A stretch of 7,573 nt of DNA from an uncultured Eubacteriales bacterium (GTDB lineage Bacteria > Bacillota > Clostridia > Oscillospirales > Acutalibacteraceae), in contig ONUD01000022.1 of the NCBI GenBank assembly GCA_900320925.1, positions 1-7,573 of the forward strand. The letters are read 5' to 3'. The position numbers and the translations under genes were made by a program. Below the pieces are notes generated by a model. It saw only the letters and a program-made list of their open reading frames with translations. It was not told where the DNA came from and made no database searches. Shown piece after piece: positions 5,777-7,573 of this stretch (position 1 is the first letter of the stretch; every line of letters begins with the position of its first letter).

Positions 5777-6245
5777 ATCGGTTATTGACCGTTTCAGGAT
5801 ACAGGTCATGATGGGAAAGGCGTTCCCAAGCCAACTGTTCCCATTTGGTATCGGGTCTGCCGTAGTTGCAGTAGGGGTCAATGGAAATCCCCCCACGGGG
5901 AAGAAACTTGCCCCACACTTCAATATACTTTGGCTGCATCAGACGAATCAAATCTTTCATGATGATATTCATACAGTCCTCATGGAAGTCGCCGTGATTG
6001 CGGAAGCTGAACAGGTACAATTTCAGGGATTTGCTTTCCACCATCACCTTGTCAGGAATGTAGGAAATATAAACTGCCGCAAAATCGGGCTGTCCCGTAA
6101 TCGGGCAAAGACTGGTAAATTCAGGACAGTTGAATTTAACAAAATAATCATTGTCAGGGTGCTTGTTCGGGAATGTTTCCAGTACTTCGGGAGCATAATC
6201 CGTGGGATAGGCTGTTTTTTTGCCAAGCAGTGTCAAGTCACTCAT
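5775..6245 (-). CDS. queF: QueF: NADPH-dependent 7-cyano-7-deazaguanine (preQ0) reductase
   Basis: QueF reduces the nitrile of preQ0 to the aminomethyl group of preQ1, the base inserted into tRNA on the way to queuosine. The protein is 156 residues from the chosen start, the size of the single-domain (B. subtilis type) enzyme. It carries the catalytic cysteine C47 and acid D54 in SLCPITGQPDF, the family motif ESKSLKLY (70-77) for NADPH binding, and FRNHGDFHED (81-90) with substrate-binding His/Glu. The chosen ATG (6245-6243) overlaps the queC stop codon as ATGA, with GGAGGTGA (6257-6250) just upstream; an in-frame ATG five codons earlier lies ahead of that site and is less likely. It is last in the folE-queC-queF operon and ends at the shared terminator. 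Confidence 0.95.
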   Translation of the reverse strand: MSDLTLLGKKTAYPTDYAPEVLETFPNKHPDNDYFVKFNCPEFTSLCPITGQPDFAAVYISYIPDKVMVESKSLKLYLFSFRNHGDFHEDCMNIIMKDLIRLMQPKYIEVWGKFLPRGGISIDPYCNYGRPDTKWEQLAWERLSHHDLYPETVNNR

Positions 6246-6931
6246 GCCGTCACCTCCCATGCAGGGTCATTGATTCCATTGGCACGGAATGCCGCCATCC
6301 TGTCACGGCACGTTCCGCAACGACCGCAAGGCTTGTCTTTTCCCTCATAGCAACTCCATGTCATGGCATACGGGACATGGAGTGACAGTCCCACGGCAAT
6401 GACCTGTGCTTTGGTCTGACCGATGAAAGGGGCAATAACACGAAGCTGCTGACCGCTGCCAAGGTACACAGCGGTGTTGATGGCATCGTTAAATTCCTGA
6501 CTGCAATCGGGATAGGCATTGCCTGCCGCATCGTCACTGTGGGCACCGTAATAAATTTCCGTGCAGCCGTTGGACAGAGCAATACTTGCCGCACACGATA
6601 AAAACAGCCCGTTGCGGAACGGCACATAAGTAGCAACCGGCTTGCCGTCCGTTTCGGCAAGCTGACGGGAGTAGCTTTCTTTTGGAACCTCCCTGTCGGA
6701 GGATTGCAGCAGGGAGCAGTCCGAGCCTTTAAAAATTTCGGAAAGATCCAGTGTTTTCCATGCAACCCCGTAGAAAGCGGCAATGCTTTCTGCCGCTTGA
6801 AGCTCACGGCTGTGTTTCTGACCATAGTGGACGGACAGGGCAAGCACCTCTTTGGCTCCATATTTTTGTATCGCAAGAGCAAGACAGGTCGTGCTGTCAA
6901 TGCCGCCGCTAAAAAGAACTAATGCTTTCAT
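6242..6931 (-). CDS. queC: QueC: 7-cyano-7-deazaguanine (preQ0) synthase
   Basis: QueC uses ATP and ammonia to turn 7-carboxy-7-deazaguanine into preQ0. The 229-residue protein has the PP-loop SGGIDST (8-14) for ATP, the adenylation-associated VHYGQKH (34-40), YVPFRNGLFLS (102-112), and four zinc ligands near the C-terminus: C194, C202, C205 and C208 (WSCYEGKDKPCGRCGTC). Length and motif order are normal. AAGGAG overlaps the folE stop codon, six bases before the ATG, and the gap to folE is 11 bases. QueC needs the products of QueD and QueE, and neither gene is in this window; they should be elsewhere in the genome or upstream of folE beyond 7573. Its stop codon overlaps the queF start. Confidence 0.96.
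   Translation of the reverse strand: MKALVLFSGGIDSTTCLALAIQKYGAKEVLALSVHYGQKHSRELQAAESIAAFYGVAWKTLDLSEIFKGSDCSLLQSSDREVPKESYSRQLAETDGKPVATYVPFRNGLFLSCAASIALSNGCTEIYYGAHSDDAAGNAYPDCSQEFNDAINTAVYLGSGQQLRVIAPFIGQTKAQVIAVGLSLHVPYAMTWSCYEGKDKPCGRCGTCRDRMAAFRANGINDPAWEVTA
6250..6257 (-). promoter_or_regulatory. Ribosome binding site GGAGGTGA for queF, inside the end of queC
   Basis: The minus strand reads GGAGGTGA, an almost full match to the 16S anti-Shine-Dalgarno sequence, four bases before the ATG at 6245. With the ATGA overlap at 6245-6242 it indicates translational coupling of queC and queF, and it excludes the ATG at 6260 as the main start. Confidence 0.8.
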
Positions 6932-6942
6932 GAACTGCTCCT

Positions 6943-7500
6943 TTACGAAAATCTGACCAGTGCTTTCAGGTCAGGGGCTTGTCTGAACCGTCCCCGAAAT
7001 GTTTCGGTAATGGTTCGTGCTGATACATTTTTAATTCCTCTCGCCGTCATACAGCTATGCGAACCGCTGATGGCAACAGCCACATCCGGTGTACCGGCGG
7101 CTTCCGAAAGGATTTCGGCAATATCGTTGCCAAGCCGTTCCTGCAATTGCAGACGCTTTGCCGCCATGTCGCAGATTCTGGCAATCTTGCTCAGTCCCAG
7201 CACTTTGCCGTTCGGGATATAGGCAACATTCACTTTCATGTCATACATCAAGGCAAAGTGATGTTCGCAATAGCTGAATACGGTAATGTCTTTCATGACA
7301 ACCGTGTCATTGTTCGGCACGTCAAAGGTCTTGCCGAACATCTGTGCAATGTCATGGTTGCTGTAGGCAATGCCCTCCAGTACCTCTTCCAACATTCCTG
7401 CCACTCTGGCAGGTGTTTCCAAAAGTCCCTCCCTGTCAGGATCCTCCCCGATGGCTTGCAGGATTCCTCTGACATGATATTCGATGGCTTTTGTATCCAT
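6943..7500 (-). CDS. folE: FolE: GTP cyclohydrolase I (type IA)
   Basis: FolE converts GTP into 7,8-dihydroneopterin triphosphate, the first step shared by folate and queuosine synthesis. The 185-residue protein shows the zinc site C78-x2-H81 in YCEHHF and C150 in SHSCM, the substrate segments VNVAYIPNGKVLGLSKIARI (91-110) and QERL (120-123), and ARGIKNVSARTITETFRG (153-170). It is complete, at the short end of the family range because its N-terminal extension is small. The start ATG (7500-7498) has AGGAGGGG a few bases upstream. Being co-transcribed with queC and queF, it probably feeds queuosine synthesis, while a separate folate-pathway copy may or may not exist. The operon's promoter may lie in the 73 bases beyond the start or outside the window. 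Confidence 0.96.
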   Translation of the reverse strand: MDTKAIEYHVRGILQAIGEDPDREGLLETPARVAGMLEEVLEGIAYSNHDIAQMFGKTFDVPNNDTVVMKDITVFSYCEHHFALMYDMKVNVAYIPNGKVLGLSKIARICDMAAKRLQLQERLGNDIAEILSEAAGTPDVAVAISGSHSCMTARGIKNVSARTITETFRGRFRQAPDLKALVRFS

Positions 7501-7573
7501 TTATACACCCCTCCTGTTCGGTTCCCAGATACATTTATGTAACTGTAATTGCAGTCTGACATGATTCAGCCGA
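7501..7573 (-). promoter_or_regulatory. folE leader with two adjacent inverted repeats (7530-7541 and 7542-7555)
   Basis: On the plus strand, TACATTTATGTA (7530-7541) is an inverted repeat with five paired bases per arm, and ACTGTAATTGCAGT (7542-7555) is a second one, symmetric except for one position pair; they abut. Together with AGGAGGGG next to the start codon, this is all that is recognisable in the leader. No good -35/-10 pair was found. No preQ1-I aptamer is visible: there is no GGTT stem partner with ACCC followed by an A-rich tail. The dyads could be an operator, a promoter element or chance in AT-rich DNA. Confidence 0.35.

Noticed and set aside
6221..6243. TTGACA on the minus strand near the start of queF as a possible promoter
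   Set aside because: A TTGACA is present around 6232-6237, but no acceptable -10 follows at 16-18 bases and it would lie inside queF.
5757..6350. Plus-strand open frame of 197 codons opposite queF and the end of queC
   Set aside because: It starts inside the terminator hairpin and lies antisense to catalytically complete QueF.
7501..7573. preQ1 riboswitch upstream of folE
   Set aside because: Looked for the preQ1-I pattern (GGTT-type stem, ACCC, A-rich tail with a pseudoknot partner to the ribosome site); it is not present in the visible 73 bases. Elements farther upstream cannot be judged.

Overview
The window reads as chromosomal DNA of a gut-type Gram-positive anaerobe of the class Clostridia, probably Oscillospiraceae/Ruminococcus-like. 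The main support is the combination of clostridial families of unknown function (DUF6873, DUF6062, a clostridial-type DUF1015 protein), strong Gram-positive Shine-Dalgarno sites (AAGGAG, GGAGGTGA), sigma-A-type promoters, and the tail of a PD-(D/E)XK/AAA-ATPase-like protein of a type abundant in these genomes. The genus is an inference; no rRNA or other marker gene is present.

Layout, left to right. Positions 2-88 hold the last 28 codons of that nuclease-like gene, followed by an AT-rich spacer (89-236) with a candidate promoter. Six plus-strand genes follow almost without gaps: an HlyD/MacA/YknX-type membrane fusion protein (237-1187), a MacB/YknZ-type FtsX permease (1203-2381), a DUF6873 pentein-fold protein started at GTG (2387-3142), a DUF6062 protein with two cysteine/histidine modules (3108-3827), a DUF1015 protein (3855-5126) and ThrH, a HAD phosphoserine phosphatase/homoserine phosphotransferase (5140-5739). 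A strong hairpin with runs of A and T on its two sides (5743-5776) ends both this block and the converging minus-strand operon. That operon runs folE (7500-6943), queC (6931-6242), queF (6245-5775): three of the five enzymatic steps from GTP to preQ1 for queuosine tRNA modification.

The six plus-strand genes look like one operon by spacing, but the sequence suggests three transcription units. Two close matches to the sigma-A consensus, both with 17-bp spacers, sit inside the 3' ends of genes: TTGACG/TATAAT at 2250-2278 (ahead of DUF6873-DUF6062) and TTGACA/TACAAT at 3789-3817 (ahead of DUF1015-thrH). The modules would then be (i) an envelope or efflux transporter lacking its own ATPase, (ii) a pair of unknown function, and (iii) a pair connected to serine or homoserine phosphate chemistry through ThrH.

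No rRNA, tRNA, CRISPR array, insertion sequence or phage gene is visible. The most interesting material is the uncharacterised DUF6873-DUF6062 and DUF1015-ThrH pairings and the missing partners (transporter ATPase; queD and queE). Nothing here is clearly a new defence or mobile system.
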